The translations under genes were made by a program, and so were the position numbers. From the NCBI RefSeq assembly GCF_008704495.1, contig NZ_CP023699.1, positions 8,618,001-8,682,000 on the forward strand: a DNA stretch of 64,000 nucleotides. Direction: 5' to 3'. The DNA is from Streptomyces kanamyceticus. Lineage in GTDB: Bacteria > Actinomycetota > Actinomycetes > Streptomycetales > Streptomycetaceae. The notes below the pieces were generated by a model. It worked only from the letters and a program-made list of their open reading frames with translations, did not search any database and had not been told where the DNA came from. Position 1 is the first letter of the stretch. Every line of letters starts with the position of its first letter. Positions 9,695 to 19,113 of the stretch are shown in pieces.

Positions 9695-11161
9695 TCATCC
9701 GGATTGGTATGCATCTTGGGTGGGTGAGGAGTCTTCTGTCGCGGTCTGGAGGTGATCGGTGAGTTGCTGGAGGGTGGTCCAGGTAGCGGCGTCGGTGCCG
9801 TCGCCCAGGGCGTAGTGGAGTGCGGGGCGTGCTGTGGCGCCGAGTTGGGTGGGGTGGAGGTTGCCTGGTGGGTGCTGGGCGTGGGTGCGGCCGACGGTGT
9901 GCACGGCGTCTGCGCCCAGGGTGAAGGAGAGGGGGATCGGCGGGGCTTCGAGCCGGGGTGGGACGGTGAGGTCCCGGTCTGCGGCGCGGAGTGTGGTGAG
10001 CATGGTGGTCAGGCCGTGCTGGGTGGCGAGGGTCTCGGCCAGCGGGGCGATCGTATCCAGGGGTGGGGCTTCGTGGGCGCCGTATCCGAGGGCGAGGGTG
10101 ATGTGCTCCTCGACGCCTGCCGGGGTGCGGGTTATGCGGGTGGTGGCGATGGCTGGCCGGTCCGGGGTGCCGACGGTTGTCAGCCAGGTGGGAGCGGACT
10201 TTCGGGCGCGGGTGCGGGCCAGTTCGGTCAGCTGGCGCGGGGACCAGGGCAGGCAGATGGGTTCGGCGGTGGACCATCCCGCCGGTGGGGCACCGGTGAG
10301 GGTCCGCCAGGCCGCTTCCAAGGCGCCGCCAAGCAGGAGGTGTTCATCGGCAGGATGAGTGGTGTGAACGGAGAGGGCCAGCTGGCGCGCGCCCAGAGCG
10401 TCTGGGGTGGGTTGGGGCTTGAAGGCTTCTGCCACCCGGGTGTTGCCGTCCTTGGTCCTGACCGGCGTGAAGTGGCCCTCGTGCCATTCGACTCGGACCC
10501 CAGAGAGGCCGTCGTAGTAGCCGCAGTCAGGATCTTGGACCACCCAGCGATTGGGGTGGCCGTGCAGGGCGGCGCGGGTGGGCAGGGTGAGCCTGGTGTG
10601 GGGCGGAGTGACGATCTGCAGAGCCAGATCCTCCTCGGTGGCCACGCGCAGTGCATCGGCGAGCCAGCTCGACATGGGGACCACGGGGCGGTCCTGGATG
10701 ATGACCGCAGCCTTGTCGGTGAGGACGTCGACGGCAGGGGGCGCGGCAGCCGGGGCGGTGAGTGCGGTGAGGGGGCCGGAGGCGACGGGGACGACCTCCG
10801 TATGGGCGACCTCCGGGGGCCAGACGCCGCCCTCGAGGATCGCGGCAAGGCGTCCGGCGAAGGAACCCGCGAGCCGCTCACCCTCCTCGGCTCTGGTGGA
10901 TGCGCGGGCCTCGGTCCACCAGAACGGCCCGTCGGGCGCGGGTACTTCAGGGCCCAGGAGGCGCTGCAGTTCGCCGGGGACATGCACCAGGAGCGGTGCC
11001 TCGACGGATACCAGAGGGCGGCCGTCGGCTGCGCAGAGCTGGACGACGGCCCCCTCGGCCACGTTGCGTACACCCAGACCGGGGCCGCCCGCGAACAGCC
11101 CGGCGAGCACGGCCTTGATGTCGGGCATCTTCGGGGTGAAGGCGATGACGTCCGTGGTCAT
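9695..11161 (-). CDS. DUF6177-like protein at the end of the T7SS operon
   Basis: A 488-residue protein of unknown biochemical function. It resembles the DUF6177 proteins found beside EccC in Streptomyces T7SS loci. No catalytic motif, signal peptide or membrane segment was seen. The sequence is rich in Ala, Pro and Thr and contains segments such as WVVQDPDCGYYDG and EHITLALGYG. Its ATG (11161) overlaps the EccC stop in an ATGA arrangement, so its translation is likely tied to EccC. It is the last gene of the operon, which suggests a cytosolic accessory role in substrate recognition or assembly; that is inference. Confidence 0.7.
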   Translation of the reverse strand: MTTDVIAFTPKMPDIKAVLAGLFAGGPGLGVRNVAEGAVVQLCAADGRPLVSVEAPLLVHVPGELQRLLGPEVPAPDGPFWWTEARASTRAEEGERLAGSFAGRLAAILEGGVWPPEVAHTEVVPVASGPLTALTAPAAAPPAVDVLTDKAAVIIQDRPVVPMSSWLADALRVATEEDLALQIVTPPHTRLTLPTRAALHGHPNRWVVQDPDCGYYDGLSGVRVEWHEGHFTPVRTKDGNTRVAEAFKPQPTPDALGARQLALSVHTTHPADEHLLLGGALEAAWRTLTGAPPAGWSTAEPICLPWSPRQLTELARTRARKSAPTWLTTVGTPDRPAIATTRITRTPAGVEEHITLALGYGAHEAPPLDTIAPLAETLATQHGLTTMLTTLRAADRDLTVPPRLEAPPIPLSFTLGADAVHTVGRTHAQHPPGNLHPTQLGATARPALHYALGDGTDAATWTTLQQLTDHLQTATEDSSPTQDAYQSG

Positions 11162-14100
11162 TGGTGCGGCTTCTCCGGAGTGGGGGCCTCGTCGGCCAGC
11201 GCGGTCTGGATGAGCTGGTGCCGCCGCCCCCGGCGGACCAGGGTGCCGCGGCCCGGTGGCTGCGGGGAGGCGTAGAGGCCGGGGAAGAGTTGGCCTTCGG
11301 TGCGGTCGCCGGTCATGAGGAGGGCGGTGGTGCCGGTTTCGCGCAGGGTGGTGAGGAAGGGTTCGTACAGGGCGCGGGCGGATCCGGCGACTCGGCGGGT
11401 GACGACGAAGTGCAGGCGGATGTCCTGGGCGGAGGAGATGTAGGGGAGGAAGGGGGTCAGGGGCTGTTGGCCCGCGGTGGTGAGGATGTCGTAGTCGTCG
11501 ACGAGGATGACGATGCGCGGCCCGGTGAAGGCGGGGCCGTCGTCGGCGGCGTCCGGGTCGGCGGTCTCCGGCAGCCGCTTCTCCAGCTCGCCCGCGATGC
11601 CGGTGGCGAGCGCCGCGGCCAGCTTGGCGTTGTGGGCGTAGCCGCCGCGATAGGGCTCGGGAATGTGACCGCGCAGGCCGCGGCGCGGGTCGAAGACGCC
11701 GAAGACCAGTTCCTTGTCGCCGTAGCGGGCGATGAGCTGCTGGGACATCAGCTTGAGCAGGTTGGTCTTGCCGCATTCGTTGTCGCCGAGGACGAGCAGG
11801 TGCTGATCGTCCTCGAACAGGTCGAGCAAGGCTGGGGCGAGGGCGTCCTGGTCGACGCCGAGTGGGATGCGGGTCGGTTCGGCGGCGGGTGAGGGCAGCT
11901 CCGCGCAGGGCAGTGCGGTGGGCAGTACCCGTACGGGGGCGGCGAGTTCGCCGTGCCAGCTGGCCCGGAGCGTACGCGCGGCACGTTCCAGGGCCGGACC
12001 GAGGTCGTCCGTGGCGGGAACGTTGTCGATGCGCGGCAGCGCCACCTGCGCGAAGAGCTTCCCGTCGGTGAGGACGCGGCCCGGGGTGTCGGCGGAGAGC
12101 GTCTCGGACAGTTTGCGGTCGATGGAGGAGTCGGAGGGGTCGTTCAGGCGCAGTTCGACGCGGGTGCCGAACATGGACTGGGTGGCGATGCGCACGTCGT
12201 TCCAGCGCAGCATGCCCGCCACGATGTGGATGCCGTAGCCACTGCCGCGCTTGAGGAGGTCGGCGACGGTGTCGTCGAGCTCGGCGAACTCGTCCCGCAG
12301 CGCGCCGAATCCGTCGATGAGCAGCACGATGTCGGTGGACCCGAGCTCGGACAGCTCGCCCCGGGCGCGCAGGTGCCGCAGCTGATCGACGGAGTCGATG
12401 CCGTGGGCGCGGAAGAGCTCTTCGCGCAGGGCGAGCTGGGTGCGGACCTCGGCCACGGTACGGGCGGCGCGCTCGTGGTCGGCGCGGCCCGCGATGCCGC
12501 CGACGTGCGGCAGTCCTGAAAGGGCGGACAGGCCGCCGCCGACCAGGTCGAGGCCGTAGACGGCGACGTCGGCCGGGGTGTGGGTCAGTGCCAGGGAGAG
12601 GGCGAGGGTGCGCAGCAGGGTGGTCTTGCCGGACTGCGGGCCACCGATGACGGCGGTGTGTCCGCCTGCGACGGTGAGGTCGAGGATCCAAGGGGCCTGC
12701 CACTGCTTGGCCGGGTCGTCGAGGACGCCCAGGGGTACGTGCATCGCGCCGCCCCGGCGGGCGAGGTGCAGGCCGCGTTCGGACGCCTCGACGGGCCCAG
12801 CTGCGGCGGTGAGGGTGATCGCGTCGGGCAGCGGGGGGAGCCAGATGCGGCGGACCGGCGGGGCGGCGGTGCAGAGCTGGTCGACCATGGTGGACAGGAC
12901 GGTGGGGCCGGTCTCCCGCTCGCGCATGCCGGGTTCCTCGGGCGCGGTGTCTCCCGGGTCAGGCGTTCCGTTGTAGGTGGGGTAGGTCAAGGCGAGGGGC
13001 TCGTCGTCCGTCCGCTCGCGGAGGGCAGGGCCGCGGTAGGCGCCGGAGACGTAACCCGCTTTGAAGCGTTCGTACGTCGATGTATCGACCTTGAGATAGC
13101 CGAAGCCCGGCAGCGGTGGCAGTTGGAAGGCGTCCACGGTGTCGAGCACGGTGCGCGACTCGTCGGCGGAGAAGGTGCGCAGGCCGAGCCGGTAGGAGAG
13201 GTACGTCTCCAGGCCCTTGAGCTTGCCGGACTCGATGCGCTGGCTGGACAGCAGCAGGTGTACGCCGATGGAGCGGCCGATGCGGCCGATGGAGAGGAAC
13301 AGGTCGATGAAGTCCGGTTTGGCGGTGAGGAGTTCACCGAATTCGTCGATGACGACGAAGAGGTGGGGGAGGGCCTCAAGGTCGGGGCGCGTCTCGCGCA
13401 GGGCGGCGTAATGGCCGATGTCGGCGATGTTCCCGGCGTCCTTGAGGACCTGCTGACGGCGCTTGACCTCGCCGGCCAGGCTGGTGTGGACGCGTTCGAC
13501 GAGCCCGGCCTGGTTCTCCAGGTTGGTGATGACCCCGGCCACGTGCGGGAGTTCGGTGAACGGGGCGAAGGTGGCGCCGCCCTTGTAGTCGACCAGGACG
13601 AGCGCCAGATCCTCCGGTGCGTGCGTGGCGGTGAGAGCGAGGACCAGGGTGCGCAGCAGCTCGCTCTTGCCGGAGCCGGTCGCGCCCACGCACAACCCGT
13701 GCGGGCCCATGCCGAGTTCGGAGGATTCCTTCAGGTCCAGGAGCACCGGCTCGTGACGGTCGTTCAGGCCGATGGGTACGCGCAGGAAGTCGCGCTCGCC
13801 GCGCCGGGCCCACAGCTTCGTCAGGTCGAGAGCGGCCGGGTCGGGGATGCCGAGCAGCTCGGGGAAGTCCACAGGGCCGGAGATCGGGGTGCCGTCGGCG
13901 GCGGACTCGGCCGAAAGGCGCAGCGGGGCGAGCATCCGCGCAAGGCCTTCGGCGCTCGCAATGCTCATCGCGTCGGCGGTGCCGTGGCCGGGCGGCGCGT
14001 CGGGGACGCGGAGGTCCTCGACGCTCACCCGGTCGCCGTCGACGGTGATGCGGACGCTGACCTGGTCGGGCTCGTGCACTTGCCGCTCCAGCAGATGCAG

Positions 14101-15156
14101 CACGGTGACACCCATGCCCGTGAGGTCAACGGCCGTGTCCGGGCGGGGGAGTTCGGTGGCGGTGCCGCCGTGGCAGTCGCTGACGGCGAGCAGTCGGTCG
14201 GACAGTCGCAGTGCGTGCCGGTCGGAGAGTCCGCGGCGTACCTCGGCGGCGTAGGAGGCGCGGCGCCGTAGGTCGGGGGCGCACTGCCGGGCCAGCTGGT
14301 CGAGGTCCGGCGCGATGCGCCGGGCGGCGACAGGACCGTCGTCCTGTTGTGTGTCGAGGACGTGGGGCAGCCACTTCGCCCACTCCCACTCGGGCAGCCG
14401 ATCGCCCGGCACTCCCAGGGCGATGGCGACGTCGTCCGGCGCGTGCGTCACCGCTGTCTGGACCAGCAGGGCGCGGGCCACCCGCAGCACGCCCTCCCTG
14501 TCACCGACGACGCTGACGTTGCCTGCCCGGTCCAGCGGCGCCATCAGCGGGAAGTCACTCGCGGTGGCGAACCGGTGCTGCAGGGCCCGCGCTTCGTTCA
14601 GCATGAACGGGTCGGGCGGAGTCAGTACGCCACTGGCCGAGCTCTGCCCGATTGCCAGATCCTGCACGGGTACGTCGCCGGTGCCGAGCCGCACCCGCAG
14701 GAAATCCGCGTCCAGACGGCGCCGCTCCCACAGCCGGGCCGGATCGCGTACCAGGTCGTACAGCGCCGCGGGAGGCGGATTGAGCACCCGCGCCTGCCGC
14801 CGCAACTCCCACTCCACAGCGCCCAGTTCCTCGCGCTGTTCCTCCACGTACTCCAGATAGCGTTCGCGCTGGACGCGTCGGGTGCGCTGGGCTTTGCCGC
14901 GCTGGGACAGGAAGAGCGCCACCGCGCCGAGCAGCGCGAAGACGAGGACGATCGCGCCGACGGCGGCGAACTGGCTGTTGCGGATGACCGTCATCATGAC
15001 GACCGAGCCCATGACACCGGCCATGGGAAGGAGGGCGGTCGCTGCGTTGCCCATCTTGCCCTCGGGCAGGTTGGGCGGCGGCTCGATGGTGCGCTCCGGG
15101 GCGGCGGCGAGCGGCCGGGTGCTGCGGGCCGGGCGGTGGATGAGGCGCCTGGTCAT
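11158..15156 (-). CDS. eccC: T7SS core ATPase EccC (fused EccCa/EccCb, three FtsK/SpoIIIE domains)
   Basis: This 1332-residue membrane-anchored motor recognises and drives WXG100 substrates through the T7SS. Two hydrophobic segments lie at about residues 40-60 and 66-86 (ending VFALLGAVALFL). Three FtsK/SpoIIIE ATPase modules follow, with Walker A motifs GATGSGKS (near 490), GGPQSGKT (near 840) and GDNECGKT (near 1120). Their Walker B motifs are VVIDEFGEL, VLLIDGFGAL and VILVDDYDIL; the second and third have non-canonical residues after the Asp, as in EccC proteins where the distal modules hydrolyse poorly. As a single-chain form it matches Streptomyces rather than the split mycobacterial ESX-1 version. 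The start overlaps the preceding ATPase gene by ATGA and the end overlaps DUF6177 the same way. Confidence 0.95.
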   Translation of the reverse strand: MTRRLIHRPARSTRPLAAAPERTIEPPPNLPEGKMGNAATALLPMAGVMGSVVMMTVIRNSQFAAVGAIVLVFALLGAVALFLSQRGKAQRTRRVQRERYLEYVEEQREELGAVEWELRRQARVLNPPPAALYDLVRDPARLWERRRLDADFLRVRLGTGDVPVQDLAIGQSSASGVLTPPDPFMLNEARALQHRFATASDFPLMAPLDRAGNVSVVGDREGVLRVARALLVQTAVTHAPDDVAIALGVPGDRLPEWEWAKWLPHVLDTQQDDGPVAARRIAPDLDQLARQCAPDLRRRASYAAEVRRGLSDRHALRLSDRLLAVSDCHGGTATELPRPDTAVDLTGMGVTVLHLLERQVHEPDQVSVRITVDGDRVSVEDLRVPDAPPGHGTADAMSIASAEGLARMLAPLRLSAESAADGTPISGPVDFPELLGIPDPAALDLTKLWARRGERDFLRVPIGLNDRHEPVLLDLKESSELGMGPHGLCVGATGSGKSELLRTLVLALTATHAPEDLALVLVDYKGGATFAPFTELPHVAGVITNLENQAGLVERVHTSLAGEVKRRQQVLKDAGNIADIGHYAALRETRPDLEALPHLFVVIDEFGELLTAKPDFIDLFLSIGRIGRSIGVHLLLSSQRIESGKLKGLETYLSYRLGLRTFSADESRTVLDTVDAFQLPPLPGFGYLKVDTSTYERFKAGYVSGAYRGPALRERTDDEPLALTYPTYNGTPDPGDTAPEEPGMRERETGPTVLSTMVDQLCTAAPPVRRIWLPPLPDAITLTAAAGPVEASERGLHLARRGGAMHVPLGVLDDPAKQWQAPWILDLTVAGGHTAVIGGPQSGKTTLLRTLALSLALTHTPADVAVYGLDLVGGGLSALSGLPHVGGIAGRADHERAARTVAEVRTQLALREELFRAHGIDSVDQLRHLRARGELSELGSTDIVLLIDGFGALRDEFAELDDTVADLLKRGSGYGIHIVAGMLRWNDVRIATQSMFGTRVELRLNDPSDSSIDRKLSETLSADTPGRVLTDGKLFAQVALPRIDNVPATDDLGPALERAARTLRASWHGELAAPVRVLPTALPCAELPSPAAEPTRIPLGVDQDALAPALLDLFEDDQHLLVLGDNECGKTNLLKLMSQQLIARYGDKELVFGVFDPRRGLRGHIPEPYRGGYAHNAKLAAALATGIAGELEKRLPETADPDAADDGPAFTGPRIVILVDDYDILTTAGQQPLTPFLPYISSAQDIRLHFVVTRRVAGSARALYEPFLTTLRETGTTALLMTGDRTEGQLFPGLYASPQPPGRGTLVRRGRRHQLIQTALADEAPTPEKPHQ

Positions 15157-16331
15157 CGCACCCGCACCGCCCGCCGCATCGCTTCGGCGGCCAGGTGGAC
15201 GGCCGCCTCGCTGGAACCCTGGCCGAGCATGCCGGTGTGGATGGGGCCTCCTTGGGCCAGATGACGGTCGTAGGGGAGAGGCACCACGGCCACTCCCGTC
15301 TCGCGCAGGTGCGCGGCGGCCGTCTTCAAATCGAGTGTCGTATCAGGAGAGTTCGCGCTCAACGCGACGACCGTGGTGGCCAGCGCCGAATGCGGAAGCC
15401 GGGCCAGCCAGTCCAGGACCACCCGGGTGCCGTTCACGCCCTCAGCGGTCATCGGGGCGACCACCACGCGCGCGTGGGCGGTGTCCATCGCGGTCCTGGC
15501 CACCTCGCCCGGCAGCGTCTCGCAGTCCACCACCGTCACCGCGAAGTAGCGGCGCAGGGCGAGGGTGACGGTCCGGTAGGTGGGGACGTCGAGCGGGGCG
15601 CCGACTCGGCCCTGTCCCGCGGGGAGCAGCCATCCGCCGTCCGCGACCGGCACCAGGTAGCCGGTGACATCGGTGAGCTGCATCGCGGGGCTGAGGAGCT
15701 GGGCCAGATCCGCGCACGCCCAGCGCACCGACTCCGCACCGAGGCGCACCGGCAGCGTACCGAGGGCGGCGTCGGCCTCCAGGGCGAGTACGGGGTCGTG
15801 GCGGTAGTGGTTGAACGTGCGGGCGAGGAGTGCGGAGACCGTGGACTTGCCCACTCCGCCACGGATCGATGTCACGGCGATGACGCGGCCGGTGGTCACC
15901 GGCTGCTGCACCTCGCGGGCGAGCCGCGTCTGCTCGGTCACCTCCTGCCCGGCCGACGTGGTCAGCCTGCGCAAGGAGCGTCCGGTGCGCCGGACGGTGG
16001 AATCGCCGTGCTGGGGGCGGCCGAGCGCGTGGGCCAGGCGCGGATCGATGGTGGGTACGGATTCGGGGGTCGGCATGGGGATGCGGGGGTCGTGGGCGCT
16101 GCCGGGTGCGGGGCCGGGTCTGGGCTGAGATGGGTTCGGACGCTGGGCTTCAGGGGCCACGGTTGGGGCCGGAGCGGGAGCCGGAGCCGGAGTCGGAGCC
16201 GGGGCCGGGGTTGCGTTCGAGTCCGTGACCCGTAGTACCGCCGTCGGTTCGAGCGCCGGGGCGCCGCTCGCGCCCAACTCCCGCAGTACGTCCCGCTGCC
16301 AGTCACTTCCCTGACCACTGCCTTGAGCCAT
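15153..16331 (-). CDS. ParA/MinD-like ATPase of the T7SS locus (EspI-like)
   Basis: A P-loop ATPase of 392 residues. The N-terminal third is low in complexity, with a long Pro-Ala repeat (TPAPAPTPAPAP). A deviant Walker A motif of the ParA/MinD type follows (SIRGGVGKST), then VVDCETLPG as the Walker B-like strand. EspI-type ATPases with such proline-rich tails are common in ESX loci and are thought to modulate secretion. The ATG at 16331 is chosen because GGGGG precedes it by about 7 bases; in-frame codons upstream back to 16376 lack support. It lies 10 bases after eccD and overlaps eccC by ATGA. Confidence 0.85.
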   Translation of the reverse strand: MAQGSGQGSDWQRDVLRELGASGAPALEPTAVLRVTDSNATPAPAPTPAPAPAPAPTVAPEAQRPNPSQPRPGPAPGSAHDPRIPMPTPESVPTIDPRLAHALGRPQHGDSTVRRTGRSLRRLTTSAGQEVTEQTRLAREVQQPVTTGRVIAVTSIRGGVGKSTVSALLARTFNHYRHDPVLALEADAALGTLPVRLGAESVRWACADLAQLLSPAMQLTDVTGYLVPVADGGWLLPAGQGRVGAPLDVPTYRTVTLALRRYFAVTVVDCETLPGEVARTAMDTAHARVVVAPMTAEGVNGTRVVLDWLARLPHSALATTVVALSANSPDTTLDLKTAAAHLRETGVAVVPLPYDRHLAQGGPIHTGMLGQGSSEAAVHLAAEAMRRAVRVR

Positions 16332-16341
16332 GCCGCACCCC

Positions 16342-17724
16342 CTACGCGAAGGTGTCGAGCAGTCGCCCGTACACACCGAAGACCCCGATGGCCAGCGGCA
16401 GCATCGCGATCACACCCACCGACTCCAGTACGTCCCCCATCCGGCGAAGCCGCACTCGTACGTGCTCGGCGGGCTCAACCGCAAGGACCACCAGGGGAAT
16501 CAGAGCCAGGGCCACCATCACGGCCAGCGGCCCCACGGCAGCCGACCGACCGAGCCACACCACCATCAACGCGACCGTGACGACCGCGGCGGTGGCAAAG
16601 AGCCCGGTCACCTCGGTGACCAGCGGGAAGGCCCGGGCCCGCAACGCCAGAACCAGCGCGGCGACGACCGCGAGGAGCACGGTCCACACGGTCGGGGCAC
16701 GCAGCACCAGCACACCGGCCGCAGCCGCCGAGACGGCCAGCACCACGGTGGCGATCGCCAGTCCACGATGCGTGGCGGTCAGCGCGGTACCCACCCGATA
16801 CCGGCTCACCGATGCTCCACCCGCACGCCGGTCATCAAGACCCGACAGCCCCGAAGCCATCAGCGCCAGCCGCGGCAGCACACCGAGAACCACCACCGAC
16901 ACGACAACGAGGACCGCGCCCACCCGTGCCTGTCCGGTCTCCGTCCGGGCGCCGACCTGCAGGGCAATGACCGCTTCCCAGGCCACGAGGCATCCCGCGA
17001 GGGCGCCGGCACCGATCAACGCGCCACGCCCCAGTGGGGAAAACCATCCAAGCAGCAGGAGCGCCACCGCGACACTCACAGCGGTACCCGCCAGCAGCGC
17101 TGCCCCCGACCAGGCATGAGCCTCACCGAGCGTCCACGTGCCCAGTACGCCCAGGCCCCCGGCCGTCACGATCAGAGTGGCAGCCAGGCCGAGCCGCCGG
17201 GCCCGCCCCAACACAATGCCGACGAGGCCCAACGCCGTGCCGACACCGAGCAGCGAGTTGCCCACGGCCTCCGGCCCGAACTCACCACGGGCCAGCACGC
17301 CTGCGACGAGGGCCCACAGCACGGTGGTCAGCCCGGCCACCACTCGCCGGACGGCAGGCCGCCACCGCCATGCCCGTACGTCCAGATCACCGGCGGCCTC
17401 ATCGGTGACGTCATGCACCACGGGCGTCGACGGCGCGTCCTCCGCCCGCACCAGCCGCAACACCGCACCGTCCGGCACACCGGCCGACTCCAACGTGCTG
17501 TCGTGCGCAAGCGCCGAGCCGTCCGCGGTGACCAGGTGCCGCAGCATCGGCTTCGCCCCGACCTGATCGCCCAGCAGGCGCAGCACTTCGGGAAGCAACA
17601 GCCCGATCGGCTCCTGAGAGGGGAGCACGAGGTCGACCCGGCGCTGCTCACCGACCAAGGTGACCCGGCTCAAGGCCGTACGACTCGTACCGCTCGTGCG
17701 GCTCAGCGGCCCCGCAGATATCAC
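16342..17724 (-). CDS. eccD: T7SS integral membrane protein EccD
   Basis: A 460-residue channel component of the T7SS. The first ~90 residues form the ubiquitin-like (YukD-type) domain, with VTLVGEQRRVDLVLPSQEPI and PDGAVLRLV. About eleven hydrophobic segments follow from residue ~130 to the C terminus. This domain order is diagnostic for EccD. The downstream EspI-like gene begins 10 bases after the stop and the small membrane protein gene lies 13 bases upstream, consistent with one transcript. Confidence 0.92.
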   Translation of the reverse strand: MISAGPLSRTSGTSRTALSRVTLVGEQRRVDLVLPSQEPIGLLLPEVLRLLGDQVGAKPMLRHLVTADGSALAHDSTLESAGVPDGAVLRLVRAEDAPSTPVVHDVTDEAAGDLDVRAWRWRPAVRRVVAGLTTVLWALVAGVLARGEFGPEAVGNSLLGVGTALGLVGIVLGRARRLGLAATLIVTAGGLGVLGTWTLGEAHAWSGAALLAGTAVSVAVALLLLGWFSPLGRGALIGAGALAGCLVAWEAVIALQVGARTETGQARVGAVLVVVSVVVLGVLPRLALMASGLSGLDDRRAGGASVSRYRVGTALTATHRGLAIATVVLAVSAAAAGVLVLRAPTVWTVLLAVVAALVLALRARAFPLVTEVTGLFATAAVVTVALMVVWLGRSAAVGPLAVMVALALIPLVVLAVEPAEHVRVRLRRMGDVLESVGVIAMLPLAIGVFGVYGRLLDTFA

Positions 17725-17737
17725 GCGTTCGAACCTA

Positions 17738-18028
17738 TCATCGAGAAGAAGGGGTTATGGAGGGCGAGGAAGCCGGTGCGGACGGCGAGGTCGAAGGCAC
17801 CGAAGAGCTGTACGGACTCTTCCCGATGAGCCGATGCGAAATGAACGACCACCCCACACACCCGGCACACAACACCGCGGCGATCACGACCCCCGCGAAC
17901 ACCTTCCCCAACCGCTCATCCACAGAACGGCGCTGGCGCTGCGCACCGAAGAGCAGGGCGTCACGCAGCCGCCGACGTCGGACGGATACCGACTCCAGGA
18001 GTTGGCTGTCGTAATCCTGGGCTGCCAT
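17738..18028 (-). CDS. Small single-pass membrane protein in the T7SS operon
   Basis: 96 residues. There is a basic cytoplasmic N-terminal half containing VRRRRLRDALLFGAQRQRRS, one transmembrane helix at about residues 43-63 (VFAGVVIAAVLCAGC), and a short Ser/Pro-rich extracellular tail. The topology recalls the N-terminal anchor of EccB, but the large periplasmic EccB domain is missing and the sequence is not clearly EccB. It sits where EccB might be expected, 13 bases before eccD. It may be a conserved small subunit of this T7SS subtype. Its start faces the unrelated plus-strand gene at 18178. Confidence 0.65.
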   Translation of the reverse strand: MAAQDYDSQLLESVSVRRRRLRDALLFGAQRQRRSVDERLGKVFAGVVIAAVLCAGCVGWSFISHRLIGKSPYSSSVPSTSPSAPASSPSITPSSR

Positions 18029-18177
18029 GGCTGTCAGCCAACTGACTGGTGCTGGACGAATATCGCGTGTGCGGCCTCTTTCACGCCGTGAACTCCGCTC
18101 TCTTGTCTAGTCGTTCTGAAACATGCATGCCACTCGCTCTGACGATGAGCTACGCGAGCGAGCTCTATCATGAGCCC

Positions 18178-18615
18178 ATGAGTGATATCTACGCGTTCGA
18201 CCTTGCACTCGATCTCCCGGAGTCGACTCCTCAAGATGTACTCACCACAGTTCGATGGCACTTGGGGCAGGAGCAGAGCCCGGATGGAACCTCGTCAGAT
18301 GATGACGAGCTGGACACCTTCCCTCTGTGGGCTGCCCGCGGAGCCTCCCATCGGATCGGTGGCGCCCTGTGGGGGTCACTCGTCCAGGGGAGCCGGGGTT
18401 GGTCGCTGAGCGTACGGCAGGAAATTCACGCTGAGGATCTCCCGGATCTCAAGAGCCTTGTCGAACGGCTCGTTCATCATGTGACGCAGGAAGGGCTCAT
18501 TGGGCAGGTTCGATTCCATGAGAATGAGATGCCGGACCTGTTGTGCAAGCGGAATGGTGCACTCGTTCAATTCGCACTGCGGGGATGGGAGGCTGAGGAG
18601 CCGCTGACAGATTGA
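18178..18615 (+). CDS. Hypothetical protein, 145 residues, opposite strand within the T7SS locus
   Basis: I do not recognise this protein. It is acidic in its first half (SSDDDELDTFP), has no signal or membrane segment, and contains a segment RIGGALWGSLVQGSRGWSLSVRQEIH that looks like a compact alpha/beta domain. The ATG at 18178 is preferred over in-frame starts further upstream, which lie in poor-quality sequence. It is convergent with the probable immunity gene (stops 6 bases apart) and divergent from the small membrane protein, so it interrupts the T7SS operon on the opposite strand. Confidence 0.7.
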   Translation: MSDIYAFDLALDLPESTPQDVLTTVRWHLGQEQSPDGTSSDDDELDTFPLWAARGASHRIGGALWGSLVQGSRGWSLSVRQEIHAEDLPDLKSLVERLVHHVTQEGLIGQVRFHENEMPDLLCKRNGALVQFALRGWEAEEPLTD

Positions 18616-18621
18616 GTACGG

Positions 18622-19089
18622 CTATTCTTCCTCGATTTTACGGGTTAGTTTCAGGGTCAGCTCCGCATTGGCCAGCATGCGGATGATCTCGATGGGGAGC
18701 TCCCGGAACTCGACCAAGACGACATCGGCTGGATCCACTCGATGAGGGCTTCCGTCCAGTCCCTGAGCCTCAATGACGTAACGGAACCCCAGCGGTCCGT
18801 CAGGGTCGTTGGCGATCTGCCAAGTAGCGCCGTGGCGACGTACGAGGACGTCGGCAAGGAAGGATGTCAGATCACTGTGCAAGGTGGCCCAGTCTGATTG
18901 CTCAAACTGTTCCAAAGGGAGTCGCGATACGTAGTTTTGTAGCGTCGGAGCGAGGGTCAGTGGGTCCCGCATATACGCATCGGTAGGGACTCCGAGCATT
19001 TTGGTGAGCTCTAGAGCATTCAGTCGGCATTCTTTACTCCACTGCTGGAGTCCCGAACTGGGGTCTTGGGAATCTCCCTCCCGGGGCAT
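18622..19089 (-). CDS. Probable immunity protein for the adjacent T7SS toxin
   Basis: 155 residues, no export signal, acidic overall with a Glu-rich C terminus (RKIEEE). It follows the toxin gene by 24 bases on the same strand, the standard position for a polymorphic-toxin immunity gene. AT content is somewhat higher than in the flanking secretion genes, as is common for exchanged toxin/immunity cassettes. The family is not recognised; the assignment rests on position, size and cytosolic character. Confidence 0.6.
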   Translation of the reverse strand: MPREGDSQDPSSGLQQWSKECRLNALELTKMLGVPTDAYMRDPLTLAPTLQNYVSRLPLEQFEQSDWATLHSDLTSFLADVLVRRHGATWQIANDPDGPLGFRYVIEAQGLDGSPHRVDPADVVLVEFRELPIEIIRMLANAELTLKLTRKIEEE

Positions 19090-19113
19090 GTTTTTCCTTC
19101 CTGAGCGACTATT